Positions 1 to 8,788 of a stretch of DNA of 64,000 nt are shown one piece after another; position 1 is the first letter of the stretch, and every line of letters begins with the position of its first letter. This DNA comes from Tritonibacter horizontis (GTDB lineage: Bacteria > Pseudomonadota > Alphaproteobacteria > Rhodobacterales > Rhodobacteraceae). A program made the position numbers and the translations under genes. The notes beneath the pieces were generated by a model. It worked only from the letters and a program-made list of their open reading frames with translations, had not been told where the DNA came from and searched no databases. The DNA lies in NCBI RefSeq assembly GCF_001518015.1, contig NZ_LPUY01000079.1, positions 1 through 64,000 on the forward strand. The letters are read 5' to 3'.

Positions 1-17
1 GGGCGGGGGGGACTGGC

Positions 18-3000
18 TCATGCGGTCCCCTCCAGTGCGGCAAGGATCGAATTGCGCCGGGTCACCCAGAGCCCTGCCGCGCGCAGGGCCTGAAACCTGT
101 CCCGCATCGCCTGTAGCGCGGCGGGGTTTTCACGTTGCAGAAAGGCGACCAGATCGTCGCGGCCCAGGGTGGCCTCGAAATAGAGATCGAACAGATGCGC
201 GGGCACCACCTGTGCCAGATGCGCAAAGGCGGCCATGTGATCGAGCGTGGCGGCGATCTCGGCCCCGCCGCGAAACCCGTGGTTCATCATCGCGCTGGCC
301 CAATGCGGATCGGCGGCGCGGGCGCGGGTGACGCGGGCGATTTCCTCTTGCAGGCTGCGCGCCTTGGGCTGGTCCAATTGCGTGGCATCCATGTGGTAAA
401 GCGCCGGCGCCCTGGCCCCGAGCCGGGTCATCGCGGCGGCAAACCCGGCCTCATGGGCGGCGTAATCCGATGCCACCAGCACATCGGTTTCGGCCAGATC
501 CTGAAGGTGGACAAAACTGTCTGCCCCCTGCAGGCGCTGCTCCAGCGCGGCGCGCGCCTCGGTGATGGCGCCTTTGGCGTCGATGGCGTGGGAGGAGGCG
601 GCCAGCCAGGCCTCGCCCGCCGCCGCGCGCGCCTCATCCGAGTAGTCGTCCAGATGGGCCGTCATGTTGAGGCCGTAGAGGCCGGGCTTGGGGCCAAAGA
701 CACGCGGGGTGGTGGTCAGGTAAGGGTTGTCGGCGGGGTCTTCTTCGCGGTTGGCCAGCGCGGCAGCGGCCAGTTCGAACATCTGCGCCAGACCGGGGAA
801 GACATCGCGAAACAGGCCCGACACCCGCAGCGTCACATCAATGCGGGGCCGGCCCAGCAGCGCCAGCGGGATCACCTCGAAGCCGGTGACCCGGCCCGTC
901 CCCGCATCCCATTGCGGCGCGAGGCCGGCCAGATGCAGCGCCATGGCGAATTCCTCGCCCGCGGTGCGCATGGTGGCAGAGCCCCAGAGATCCACCACCA
1001 GCCCGCGCGGCCAGTCGCCATGGTCCTGAAGATGGCGGCGCAGCAGCTCTTCCGCCAGTTTGACCCCCTGCGCCTGCGCCGCCTGCGAGGGCACCGCGCG
1101 CGGATCGGTGGTAAAGAGGTTGCGCCCAGTGGGCATCACATCGGAGCGCCCGCGATAGGGAGAGCCGGAGGGGCCGGGGGCCACCAGCCGTCCCGCCAGC
1201 GCCTCCAGCAGCCCGCGCATCTCTGCGCCGCCATGCTCGCCGCTGCCAAAGACATGCAGCCCCTCGCCATACTGGCTTTCCTTGATGTCACAGACAAAAC
1301 GGTCGATGCGGGTGATGGCCTCCGCCGCCGAGGCCGCCGCAGGGATGCCGAGGTCGTCTTCGACCCCGGTGCCCTGTGCCTCGGCACGGACATCGGCGAT
1401 CAGCCGGTCGCGGCGGGCCGGGTCCAGCCCGTCGGCGGTGGAGTATTCGTCCAGCAGCGCCTCAAGCCGCCCCATGCCGGCCGGCAGGCTGGTCTGGGCC
1501 AGCGGCGGCGGCATATGGCCGAGGGTCACGGCGCCGATGCGGCGTTTCGCCTGCGCCGCCTCGCCGGGGTCGTTGACGATAAAGGGGTAGATCACCGGCA
1601 GCCTGCCGGTCAGCACCTCGGGCCAGCAGGCGGCGGACAGCGCCACCGCCTTGCCCGGCAGCCATTCCAGCGTGCCATGGGCGCCCATGTGGATCAGCGC
1701 ATCAACCTGCTGCTGCAGCCAGAGATAGAAAGCCACATAGCCATGGCGCGGTGTGCGGTCGAGGTCGTGGTATTCGTCATCGCGCAGGCGCATGTCGCCG
1801 CGTTCCGGTTGCAGCGCGATCAGCCCGGAGCCGGAGCGCAGGGCGCGAAAGTGAAAGGCGCCATCGGTGACCGCGGGGTCGCGTTCTGGCGGCCCCCAGG
1901 CGGCGGCGAGGTCGTCGCGCAGGCTCTGCGGCAGATGTGCCAGCGCGGCAAGGTAGTCGGCCAGCGGCCAGCGCAGCGTCTGCTCTGACAGGCGCGCGCC
2001 CAGATCGGTGTCCGCCGCGACGTCATACCCGGCTGCCGCCAGGGCCGCCAGGGCCGCCTCGGTCGAGGCCAGCGCATCCAGGCCCACCGCATGGGCGAGG
2101 TTATAGTCGCGCCCCGGATAGGTCGACAGCACCAGCGCCAGACGTTTTTCGGCCGGGGCCAGCCGCGCCAGCCGCAGATGCGCCTCGACCCGGTTCAGCG
2201 CCGCCGTCACCCGGTCCGGGTCGGCCCGGTGCACAAAGCGGGAATATTGCAGGTCGGGATCGCGCCGGGTCGGCGATTTGAAGCTGACAACACCGGCAAA
2301 GAGCCGCCCGTCCACCTCTGGCAAGACCACATGCATGGCGAGATCGGCGGGCGACAGGCCGCGGTCGGCGAGGTCCCAATCCTTGCGCCGCGCCGTCGAC
2401 AGTGCCACCTGAAACACCGGGCATCCGGTCAGGTTCAGCGGCGAGGGGCTGCCGTCGCCGCCCTGGGCGGAAAAGGCGGTGGCGTTGATAATCGCCGCGG
2501 GCGCGCGTGCGGGCAGCTCGGTGTGCAGCCATTGAACCGCGGCGGGCGCCTTGAGGCTGCTGGCAAAGGCGCCATATGCGCAGTAGCCGCGTTCGCGCAA
2601 TTGGCGGATCAGCGCGTCGACCGGGGCCGTATCGGCCGAGGTCAGATAGGAGCGATAAAAACTCACCAATACCAGCGGTTTGTCCAGCGGCGGCAGCGTG
2701 GCCAGAACCCCGGAGCCAGGATCGTAATAGCCAAAATCGGGCACGGTTTTGGCGCCGATGACCGGCCCGGCATAGAGCCCCGCCGCCAGCGCCAATTGCG
2801 CCAGCGCCGCCTGCGCGGCCACCGCGCCCCCGGCATCGCAGAGCGCCTGAAGCCGACGCAGGGTGGAGACCGGCAGGGTCGACAGCGCGTCGAGACGGGC
2901 GTCTTCGCGGCCATCGGCGGGCAGGATCGCCAGGGCGATGCCCTTGCGCCGGGCGAGGTCCTGCAGCGTGGCAAGCCCGTAGGACCAATAGCTTTCACCG

Positions 3001-3263
3001 CCGATCAGCCGCACCAGCACGCCCTTTGCCCCCTCCAGCGTCTGTTCGGCATAGACATCGACCGAGAGCGGATGTTTCAGCGCCACCAGATTGGCCAGGC
3101 GGGTCGCGGGCAGCTTGCCGCCCGCACGGTGCCAGCCGGCCGCAAAAGCGCCCAGATCACTGTCGGAAAACGACAGCACCACCAGATCGCCGGGGGTCTG
3201 CCCGACGTCATAGGGGGTGTCTGTTTCTCCGAGCCCGTGGCTTTCGCGGAAGACGACGTGCAT
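18..3263 (-). CDS. cobN: Cobaltochelatase large subunit CobN
   Basis: This is the large subunit of the aerobic ATP-dependent cobalt chelatase, which with CobS and CobT inserts cobalt into hydrogenobyrinic acid a,c-diamide. The protein is 1081 residues. The chosen ATG gives the family-like N-terminus MHVVFRESHG; the open frame runs 40 codons further upstream but that part is low-complexity intergenic sequence. The conserved segment HMGAHGTLEWLPGK is at about residues 522-535. It is shorter than the roughly 1250-1280 residues of Pseudomonas-type CobN, but both ends look intact. It is the last gene of the DUF1636-cobW-cobN run controlled by the cobalamin riboswitch. cobS and cobT are not in the window. 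Confidence 0.95.
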   Translation of the reverse strand: MHVVFRESHGLGETDTPYDVGQTPGDLVVLSFSDSDLGAFAAGWHRAGGKLPATRLANLVALKHPLSVDVYAEQTLEGAKGVLVRLIGGESYWSYGLATLQDLARRKGIALAILPADGREDARLDALSTLPVSTLRRLQALCDAGGAVAAQAALAQLALAAGLYAGPVIGAKTVPDFGYYDPGSGVLATLPPLDKPLVLVSFYRSYLTSADTAPVDALIRQLRERGYCAYGAFASSLKAPAAVQWLHTELPARAPAAIINATAFSAQGGDGSPSPLNLTGCPVFQVALSTARRKDWDLADRGLSPADLAMHVVLPEVDGRLFAGVVSFKSPTRRDPDLQYSRFVHRADPDRVTAALNRVEAHLRLARLAPAEKRLALVLSTYPGRDYNLAHAVGLDALASTEAALAALAAAGYDVAADTDLGARLSEQTLRWPLADYLAALAHLPQSLRDDLAAAWGPPERDPAVTDGAFHFRALRSGSGLIALQPERGDMRLRDDEYHDLDRTPRHGYVAFYLWLQQQVDALIHMGAHGTLEWLPGKAVALSAACWPEVLTGRLPVIYPFIVNDPGEAAQAKRRIGAVTLGHMPPPLAQTSLPAGMGRLEALLDEYSTADGLDPARRDRLIADVRAEAQGTGVEDDLGIPAAASAAEAITRIDRFVCDIKESQYGEGLHVFGSGEHGGAEMRGLLEALAGRLVAPGPSGSPYRGRSDVMPTGRNLFTTDPRAVPSQAAQAQGVKLAEELLRRHLQDHGDWPRGLVVDLWGSATMRTAGEEFAMALHLAGLAPQWDAGTGRVTGFEVIPLALLGRPRIDVTLRVSGLFRDVFPGLAQMFELAAAALANREEDPADNPYLTTTPRVFGPKPGLYGLNMTAHLDDYSDEARAAAGEAWLAASSHAIDAKGAITEARAALEQRLQGADSFVHLQDLAETDVLVASDYAAHEAGFAAAMTRLGARAPALYHMDATQLDQPKARSLQEEIARVTRARAADPHWASAMMNHGFRGGAEIAATLDHMAAFAHLAQVVPAHLFDLYFEATLGRDDLVAFLQRENPAALQAMRDRFQALRAAGLWVTRRNSILAALEGTA

Positions 3264-3414
3264 TGGGTTTAGGTCCGCTTCGTTCAAATCGGAGAGGGCG
3301 GCGTCCGACCCTGGGGGGGCGTAGCGCCCTCCCCGGGGGGAGGGTCGGGCGCAGCCCGGCGTGTCCGCCGGGCGGGACCTCATGGCGAGAGGTCAGCGCC
3401 CTTGGTTCTTTGGA
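3264..3414 (-). other. Structured GC-rich spacer between cobW and cobN
   Basis: This 151-base spacer can form two hairpins. The first has an outer stem ccgaccct (3305-3312) with agggtcgg (3341-3348) around a G-run/C-run inner stem. The second pairs gcccggcg (3354-3361) with cgccgggc (3366-3373) across a four-base loop. Neither is followed by a T-run, so they may stabilise or process the mRNA rather than end it. A dispersed REP-like element is also possible. Confidence 0.4.
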
Positions 3415-4449
3415 TCAGGCCCCGAGGTCGGCGTGGATGCCTGCGGCGTCGATGTTATCATGCTCGGCAATGACCACCAGCTGGGTCTTGCGCGGCTGCG
3501 CGCCCCAGGGTTGGTCGTATTGCGCGCGCAGGCGTTCGCCCACAGCCTGCACCAGCATCCGCATCGGTTTTCCTTCCACGGCCACATAGCCCTTTACCCG
3601 CAGGATGTTGCGGCTGCGGGCCATTTCGATGATCCGTTTTTGCAGGTCTTCGGGGTCGGCGACTTCGCCCATTTCGACCACAATGGAGTCAAAATCGTCA
3701 TGTTCGTGATCGTGGTGACCGTCGTGGTGGCTGGGGCGGGCATCAAGGTCGTCTTCGGCGGCGGCTTCCAGCCCGAGGATGACGCGGGGGTCGATCACGC
3801 CTTCGGTCATCGGCAGGATCGGCAGCTTGCGCGGCGCTTCGGCCTCGATCACGGCGCGGGCTTTCTCGACACCGGCCGCGCCGGCCAGATCGGCCTTGGA
3901 CAGCAGCACAATATCGGCGCAGGAGATCTGATCCTCGAACACTTCCGACAGGGGTGTTTCGTGGTCGATGCTGTCATCCGCCTCGCGCTGGGCCTGCACC
4001 GCGTTCAGATCGGGGGCGAACTGACCCTTGGCGACGGCCTCGGCATCGGCCAGCGCAATGACGCCATCGACGGTGATGCGCGAGCGGATCGCGGGCCAGT
4101 CAAAGGCCTTCAGCAGCGGTTTCGGCAGCGCCAGACCGGAGGTTTCAATAACGATATGCTCGGGCGGTTGCGGCAGCGCCATCAGGCTTTCGATGGTGGG
4201 AATGAAATCATCCGCGACGGTGCAGCAGATGCAGCCGTTGGCCAGCTCCATGATGTTTTCCGCCGGGCAATTGTCGTCGGCGCAGGATTTCAGGATATCG
4301 CCATCGACACCGGCGGTGCCGAATTCATTGACCACCACGGCCAGACGCTTGCCCTGCGGGTTCTGCATCAGGTGGCGGATCAGCGTGGTTTTGCCGGCGC
4401 CAAGAAAGCCGGTGATGACGGTAACGGGGATCTTGTTGAGCGTGCTCAT
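3415..4449 (-). CDS. cobW: Cobalamin biosynthesis protein CobW (G3E GTPase)
   Basis: CobW is a COG0523/G3E-family metal-chaperone GTPase associated with cobalt handling in aerobic B12 synthesis. The 344-residue protein has a Walker A motif GFLGAGKTT at residues 14-22, the family metal-binding CxCC (CICC, 73-76), an ETSG motif, an SKAD guanine-specificity motif, and a histidine/aspartate-rich stretch at about 238-250 likely to bind metal. The start ATG sits just after the DUF1636 stop, and the reading frame continuing upstream overlaps that gene and is not used. It lies between DUF1636 and cobN on the same strand, as expected for a B12-regulated operon. Confidence 0.95.
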   Translation of the reverse strand: MSTLNKIPVTVITGFLGAGKTTLIRHLMQNPQGKRLAVVVNEFGTAGVDGDILKSCADDNCPAENIMELANGCICCTVADDFIPTIESLMALPQPPEHIVIETSGLALPKPLLKAFDWPAIRSRITVDGVIALADAEAVAKGQFAPDLNAVQAQREADDSIDHETPLSEVFEDQISCADIVLLSKADLAGAAGVEKARAVIEAEAPRKLPILPMTEGVIDPRVILGLEAAAEDDLDARPSHHDGHHDHEHDDFDSIVVEMGEVADPEDLQKRIIEMARSRNILRVKGYVAVEGKPMRMLVQAVGERLRAQYDQPWGAQPRKTQLVVIAEHDNIDAAGIHADLGA

Positions 4450-4456
4450 GGGGAGG

Positions 4457-4900
4457 TCAGTCCTTTGCCGTGGGATCTGCGGAGAGGTCGACGCCCGGCA
4501 TGTCCACGGGGGGAATGCGGGCGATGGATTGCTTGCGGAACACCACCGGGCGTTCGCGCCAGGGCACAAAGCCGTCCTCGGTGGCCGCATAGGCGGCGGC
4601 ACCGGCGAGAATATCATCAAGATGCGTGTCGGGATCGAGGTCGCCGTAGACATAGCTCCAGCGCGCCGGCCCCCCCGCGAGATGCAGCGTGCAGCTGCGG
4701 GTGCAGGCCGAGAGGCATTCCACACCGCGCACCCGCACGCCTGAGGGCTGGTCGTCGCCGCTGGCGGCGAGGCGGTCGGCCAGGCGGTCGGCCAGAAGAC
4801 GACCGGGGCGGGGGGCGTCCGGGTCGCTGCCTTCACGGCGGCAGGTGGTGCAGACGGTCAGCACGACCTCGTCTGCGGCTGGATTGCGGGGGATCCCCAT
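4457..4900 (-). CDS. DUF1636 family metal-binding protein
   Basis: This 147-residue protein belongs to the DUF1636 family, often found beside cobW in Rhodobacterales and Rhizobiales. Five cysteines are arranged as CTTC (17, 20) and CLSACTRSC (62, 66, 70), resembling a thioredoxin-like [2Fe-2S] ferredoxin fold. The function is unproven; delivery of electrons or metal for cobalt reduction or insertion is an inference from context. It is the first gene behind the riboswitch, with a strong Shine-Dalgarno sequence (AAGGAGGAG) about 10 bases before the ATG. The cobW start follows its stop by 7 bases. Confidence 0.85.
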   Translation of the reverse strand: MGIPRNPAADEVVLTVCTTCRREGSDPDAPRPGRLLADRLADRLAASGDDQPSGVRVRGVECLSACTRSCTLHLAGGPARWSYVYGDLDPDTHLDDILAGAAAYAATEDGFVPWRERPVVFRKQSIARIPPVDMPGVDLSADPTAKD

Positions 4901-5027
4901 GCGGCCTTGTCTCCTCCTTGCAGGGCGGGGTGGGGCAGGCCAGAAGGGGGCACGGAGCGCTCACGTCGAGGCACGGCCCTCAACCGGTCGCGGAACACCC
5001 CGTCCGCCGGTTCACGTCATCCGTTGG

Positions 5028-5243
5028 CAGGTCTCCCGGCTTGCGGATGCCAGAGCCAGGGGTGGCGCTGACGGTCTTCCCGCCTTCCCGGCCCATGCCC
5101 GGCGGCCTGAAGGCCTGGGCGGTGCCAGTGGCGTCTGGAGACCTCTCCGGTCACGGTCGCGGGGGCGGCTGTGCTTCGGGCCGATGGACGACCTGTATCA
5201 CATTCCCTCTTCGCCCAAAGGACATGCCTTCGGGAACCAACAA
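5028..5243 (-). promoter_or_regulatory. Cobalamin (B12) riboswitch
   Basis: Read on the minus strand, the leader has the conserved cobalamin riboswitch blocks in order. These are a 5' segment GGTTCCCGAAGG, then GAGGGAA, a GCCGCCCCCGCGACCG block, GCCACTGGC (about 5126-5134), GGGAAGGCGGGAAGACCG, and the B12 box AAGCCGGGAGACCTGCC (about 5033-5049). It ends about 130 bases before the DUF1636 start. No T-run terminator is visible between it and the gene, so control may be by hiding the ribosome-binding site. High adenosylcobalamin would be expected to shut down DUF1636-cobW-cobN. Confidence 0.93.
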
Positions 5244-5307
5244 AAACCCCTTGCGCCATGGCGGCACTCTTTGTCAAGACATGGGGCCAAACAGCAGGAG
5301 CGATGCG

Positions 5308-5955
5308 TTGAGCGACCAGACCCCCAAAACCGCCGAAAGCGACATTTCCGAAGAGGAAGCGGCGCGCCATGCCTCCAAGATGGCGAAGAAAAAAGCCGCC
5401 CGCGACCGGATGATGAAGACCAAGGACGGCGAGAAGGGGCTGATCATCGTGCACACCGGCCCCGGCAAGGGCAAATCCTCGTCGGGATTCGGCATGATCA
5501 TGCGCTGTATCGCCCATGGCATGCCCTCGGCCGTGGTGCAGTTCATCAAGGGCGCCTGGCAGACCGGCGAACGCACGCTGATCGAGGAGAATTTCGCCGA
5601 TCTGTGTCAGTTCTACGCGATGGGCGAGGGCTTTACCTGGGAAACGCAGGACAAGGCGCGGGATATCGCGGCGGCGCGGGCGGGCTGGGAAAAGGCCAAG
5701 GAGATGATCCTGGATCAGAAGAACACCATGGTGCTGCTGGACGAGATCAACATCGCGCTGCGCTATGAGTACCTCGACCTGCAGGAGGTGCTGGAGTTCC
5801 TGGTGGAGCACAAGCCACCGATGACCCATGTGGTACTGACCGGGCGCAACGCCAAGGAAGAGCTGATCGAGATTGCGGATTTGGTGACCGAGATGACCCA
5901 GGTGAAACACCCCTTCCGGGCTGGGATCAAGGCGCAGAAAGGGGTGGAATTCTGA
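5308..5955 (+). CDS. cobO: Cob(I)yrinic acid a,c-diamide adenosyltransferase CobO
   Basis: CobO (CobA/BtuR type) adds the 5'-deoxyadenosyl group to cob(I)yrinic acid a,c-diamide or cobalamin using ATP. The P-loop GPGKGKSS is at residues 51-58, followed by the family segments GFGMIMR, VVQFIKG, LDEIN and VLTGRNA. A TTG start at 5308 is chosen because AGGAG lies 7 bases upstream and the resulting N-terminus (SDQTPKT) matches relatives; an in-frame ATG at 5281 is the alternative. The protein is 215 residues. It is divergent from the riboswitch-controlled operon, so its promoter lies over the complement of the riboswitch. Confidence 0.94.
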   Translation: MSDQTPKTAESDISEEEAARHASKMAKKKAARDRMMKTKDGEKGLIIVHTGPGKGKSSSGFGMIMRCIAHGMPSAVVQFIKGAWQTGERTLIEENFADLCQFYAMGEGFTWETQDKARDIAAARAGWEKAKEMILDQKNTMVLLDEINIALRYEYLDLQEVLEFLVEHKPPMTHVVLTGRNAKEELIEIADLVTEMTQVKHPFRAGIKAQKGVEF

Positions 5956-6115
5956 ACGCGGCGCTCTGCGGCCATCGGTGCTGAGAGGGGGGGGCGCTTT
6001 GCCGGGCCCAACGCTTTTGACGGGGCCGCCCGGCCCGGGCAAAAGGGGCGGGAGCCCCCCCGAGTGCCCAACCGCTGCCGGTTCGGATCTGCTTTGGGTG
6101 TCGGTGCTATTAGGG

Positions 6116-6167
6116 CAGCATTGCTGACCTAATGTTTCGCGCGCGAAACAAACCGTCAGCAATGCTG
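6116..6167. repeat. Nested palindrome between convergent cobO and glpD
   Basis: Perfect 13-base arms cagcattgctgac (6116-6128) and gtcagcaatgctg (6155-6167) enclose a second perfect 16-base palindrome gtttcgcgcgcgaaac (6134-6149). A T-run (6172-6176) follows on the plus strand. The position between two convergent gene ends fits a bidirectional terminator, but the central palindrome is also shaped like a protein-binding site. Which role applies cannot be told from the sequence. Confidence 0.6.
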
Positions 6168-6246
6168 ATACTTTTTATGGGCGTTGCCTGGAGGGCGCGC
6201 GCATAGACCTTGTCTGCCCGCAACACCGGTTAACCCGATTGAAACC

Positions 6247-7827
6247 TTATGGCGCGGCGGCGGCGCGGATATAGGCATCCACGGCTGCGGCCTCAGGTTC
6301 GGTCAGACGCAGGCCGAGCTTGGTGCGCCGCCACAGGTAGTCCTCGCCGGTGCGCACCCATTCCCGCGCGACCACCCAGTCCAGTTCGCGCGCGGTGATG
6401 GTGGCGCCGAAGGCCTGTCCCAGATCCTCCGCGCGCTTGGCGTTGCCCAGGACCTCCCAAGCTTCGGTGCCATAGGCGCGGATCAGGCGGCGCAGGGCGT
6501 AGGGAGACAGGAACGGATAGTCGGCGGCGAGTTTTTCGCGCAATGCCGGCACATCGCCGACGGCAAAGTCGCCACCGGGCAGGGCGACGCCTGCGGTCCA
6601 ATCCTCGGGCAGGGACGGGAACACGCGAGTGATCTTGGCCAATGCGGCCTCTGCCAGTTTGCGATAGGTGGTGATCTTGCCACCAAAGACATTGAGCAAC
6701 GGTGCCTGGCTCTGATCCAGCGTCAGCACATATTCCCGCGTTGCGGCCGAGGCGGAACTGGCCCCATCGTCATAGAGCGGACGCACGCCGGAATAGGTCC
6801 ATACGATCTGCTCCCGCGTCACGGGGCAGTCGAAATAGGTTGAGGCAAAGGCCACGAGGTAGTCCTGTTCGGCCTCGGTGCAGACCGGTTTGGTGTCGGG
6901 ATCGGCGTGATCCGCATCGGTGGTGCCAATGAGGGTGAAATCCTCCTCATAGGGGATTGCAAAGATGATGCGCCCGTCCTGGCCCTGAAAGAAATAGCAG
7001 CGGTCGTGATCGTAGAGCTTTGGCACCACGATATGGCTGCCGCGCACCAGGCGCACGGTTTCGCGGCTGTTCTGGCCCAGGGTGTCGCGCAGCAGGTCGG
7101 CGACCCAGGGCCCGCCGGCATTGACCAGCATCCGGGCGCGGTGCAGGCTCTCGACGCCGGTTTCCGTGTCGCGCAGATGCACCTGCCAATGGTCGGCGTG
7201 ACGGGAGGCGCGGATGACTTCGGTCCGGGTCAGGATCCTGGCCCCGCGGGCGGCGGCATCGCGGGCGTTCAGCATCACGAGCCGGGCGTCCTCGACCCAG
7301 CAATCGGAATATTCAAACGCCTTTTTGAACTTGCTCTTCAACGGCTTGCCCGCCGGATCTGCGGTCAGATCCAGCGTCGCCGTGCCGGGCAGAATGCCGC
7401 GTTTGCCGAGGGTGTCATAGAGGAACAGCCCCAGACGGATCAGCCAATCGGGGCGGCGTCCCTTCATCCAGGGCATCACGGTGGTCAGCAGTTTCGAGGT
7501 CGGCGTGGTGTTGTCAAAGCGCATGTCGCGATGCATCGGCAAAACAAAGCGCATCGGCCAGGAGATATGCGGCATCGCCTTCAGCAGCACCTCGCGTTCG
7601 ATCAGGGCCTCGCGTACCAGCCGGAATTCGAAATACTCCAGATACCGCAAACCACCGTGAAACAGTTTGGTCGAGGCAGAGGAGGTGGCGGAGGCCAGGT
7701 CGTTTTTCTCGGCCAGCACGACCGACAGGCCGCGGCCTGCCGCGTCGCGGGCTATGCCGCAGCCATTGATGCCACCGCCGATCACAAAAAGGTCGGTCAT
7801 CGGGCTGTCGGGGTTTTGGTCAGTCAT
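6247..7827 (-). CDS. glpD: Aerobic glycerol-3-phosphate dehydrogenase GlpD
   Basis: This FAD enzyme oxidises sn-glycerol 3-phosphate to dihydroxyacetone phosphate and passes electrons to quinone at the inner membrane. The 526-residue protein starts with an FAD-binding GGGINGCG motif at residues 17-24 and continues with the family segments SSASTKLFHGGLRYLE, LVNAGGPW and YSGVRPL, plus a C-terminal DAO domain. The ATG at 7827 overlaps the stop of the upstream regulator by 8 bases, implying translational coupling; an internal ATG at 7800 is possible. No glycerol kinase or facilitator gene is adjacent. Confidence 0.95.
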   Translation of the reverse strand: MTDQNPDSPMTDLFVIGGGINGCGIARDAAGRGLSVVLAEKNDLASATSSASTKLFHGGLRYLEYFEFRLVREALIEREVLLKAMPHISWPMRFVLPMHRDMRFDNTTPTSKLLTTVMPWMKGRRPDWLIRLGLFLYDTLGKRGILPGTATLDLTADPAGKPLKSKFKKAFEYSDCWVEDARLVMLNARDAAARGARILTRTEVIRASRHADHWQVHLRDTETGVESLHRARMLVNAGGPWVADLLRDTLGQNSRETVRLVRGSHIVVPKLYDHDRCYFFQGQDGRIIFAIPYEEDFTLIGTTDADHADPDTKPVCTEAEQDYLVAFASTYFDCPVTREQIVWTYSGVRPLYDDGASSASAATREYVLTLDQSQAPLLNVFGGKITTYRKLAEAALAKITRVFPSLPEDWTAGVALPGGDFAVGDVPALREKLAADYPFLSPYALRRLIRAYGTEAWEVLGNAKRAEDLGQAFGATITARELDWVVAREWVRTGEDYLWRRTKLGLRLTEPEAAAVDAYIRAAAAP

Positions 7828-8614
7828 TTTCGCTGCTTTCGGTTTCAACCCGCCCCTCGGCCACGAGGATTCGGGTGCCCGCCCGGGCTGCGGCCTCGGC
7901 AAATTCTGCGGGCACAGGGCGGTCGGTTATCACAAGGTCCAGCTCGGCCAGGGCGCAGATGCGCACCGGGGCGGAGCGATCGAATTTGCTGCCGTCACAG
8001 ATCAGAATTCGGGTACGGGCATTGCGCAACAAGGCCCGCGCGACCGAGACTTCGCGCGGGTCGTGGTCCAAAATGGCGCCATCCGCATCCATGGCCGAGG
8101 CGCCGATGACGGCATAGTCCAGTTTGTAGCGGTTGATGAACTCCACCGCTTCTTCGCCGACGATGGCGCCGTCGCTTTGCCGGATGCTGCCGCCGACCAG
8201 GATCAGATCCCGGGTCTCCATCTCCATCATCATATTGATAATATTGATGTTATTAGACAGAACGGTCAGCCCCTTGTGGCTGGAGAGCGCACGGGCCACC
8301 TGTTCGGTAGAGGTGCCGATATTGAGCGCGAGCGAGCAGTTTTCGGGCAGCACCTCGGCGGCGATGGCGGCCATCGCGCGTTTGCCCGATGCATTCAGGC
8401 TGCGCCGTTCGGCATAGCCGCGATTGGCGGCGGAGGCGATGCGCACCGCACCACCATGCACCCGGCTGAGCTGGCCACGCCCGGAGAGGTCCCGCAGATC
8501 GGTACGCACGGTCTGCAAAGAGACTCCAAAGCGCCGCGCGAGATCCTCGACCTCGACACGGTCCTGCTGGTTGAGCAGGGTCAGGATTTCGTTTTGGCGG
8601 TCGTTTGCGTCCAT
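7820..8614 (-). CDS. glpR: DeoR-family glycerol-3-phosphate regulon repressor GlpR
   Basis: This 264-residue DeoR/GlpR-type repressor has an N-terminal winged helix-turn-helix (residues 1-60, VEDLARRFGVSLQTVRTDLRDL) and a C-terminal sugar-phosphate sensor domain with NIGTSTEQVARAL and VGGSIRQSDGAIVG. Family members repress glycerol-3-phosphate catabolism and are released by glycerol 3-phosphate. The gene lies directly upstream of and overlaps glpD, so autoregulation of glpR-glpD is likely. The 174-base region upstream carries T-rich stretches but no palindrome clear enough to name as an operator. Confidence 0.9.
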   Translation of the reverse strand: MDANDRQNEILTLLNQQDRVEVEDLARRFGVSLQTVRTDLRDLSGRGQLSRVHGGAVRIASAANRGYAERRSLNASGKRAMAAIAAEVLPENCSLALNIGTSTEQVARALSSHKGLTVLSNNINIINMMMEMETRDLILVGGSIRQSDGAIVGEEAVEFINRYKLDYAVIGASAMDADGAILDHDPREVSVARALLRNARTRILICDGSKFDRSAPVRICALAELDLVITDRPVPAEFAEAAARAGTRILVAEGRVETESSEND

Positions 8615-8697
8615 ATGCTTTCCTTTTCAGGGGATCACATAGGGTATTCCCTGCGTTTTGTCACGTCGTGTTTTCGTTTGACGCGCAGGCGGCACCA

Positions 8698-8745
8698 AAA
8701 GGAAACCCCCGCGCCGGGGAGGCGCGGCGGGAGGCGCGGCGGGGG
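8698..8745 (-). terminator. GC-rich hairpin downstream of the DUF1513 gene
   Basis: On the minus strand CCGCGCC (8721-8727) can pair with GGCGCGG (8709-8715). The hairpin can be extended with flanking C and G runs and is followed by TTTCCTTTT. It lies between the DUF1513 stop and the glpR start and would end the iron-locus transcript. Confidence 0.5.
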
Positions 8746-8788
8746 CTGGGGCCGGGATGGTCCGTGGTGTTTGCGGGGAGTGCAGGGG

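Noticed and set aside
135-3272. Long plus-strand frames (135-1988 and 2091-3272) opposite cobN
   Set aside because: They are rich in Arg, Gly, Gln and His, show no domain and mirror a well-supported gene on the other strand. Long antisense frames are expected at this GC content.
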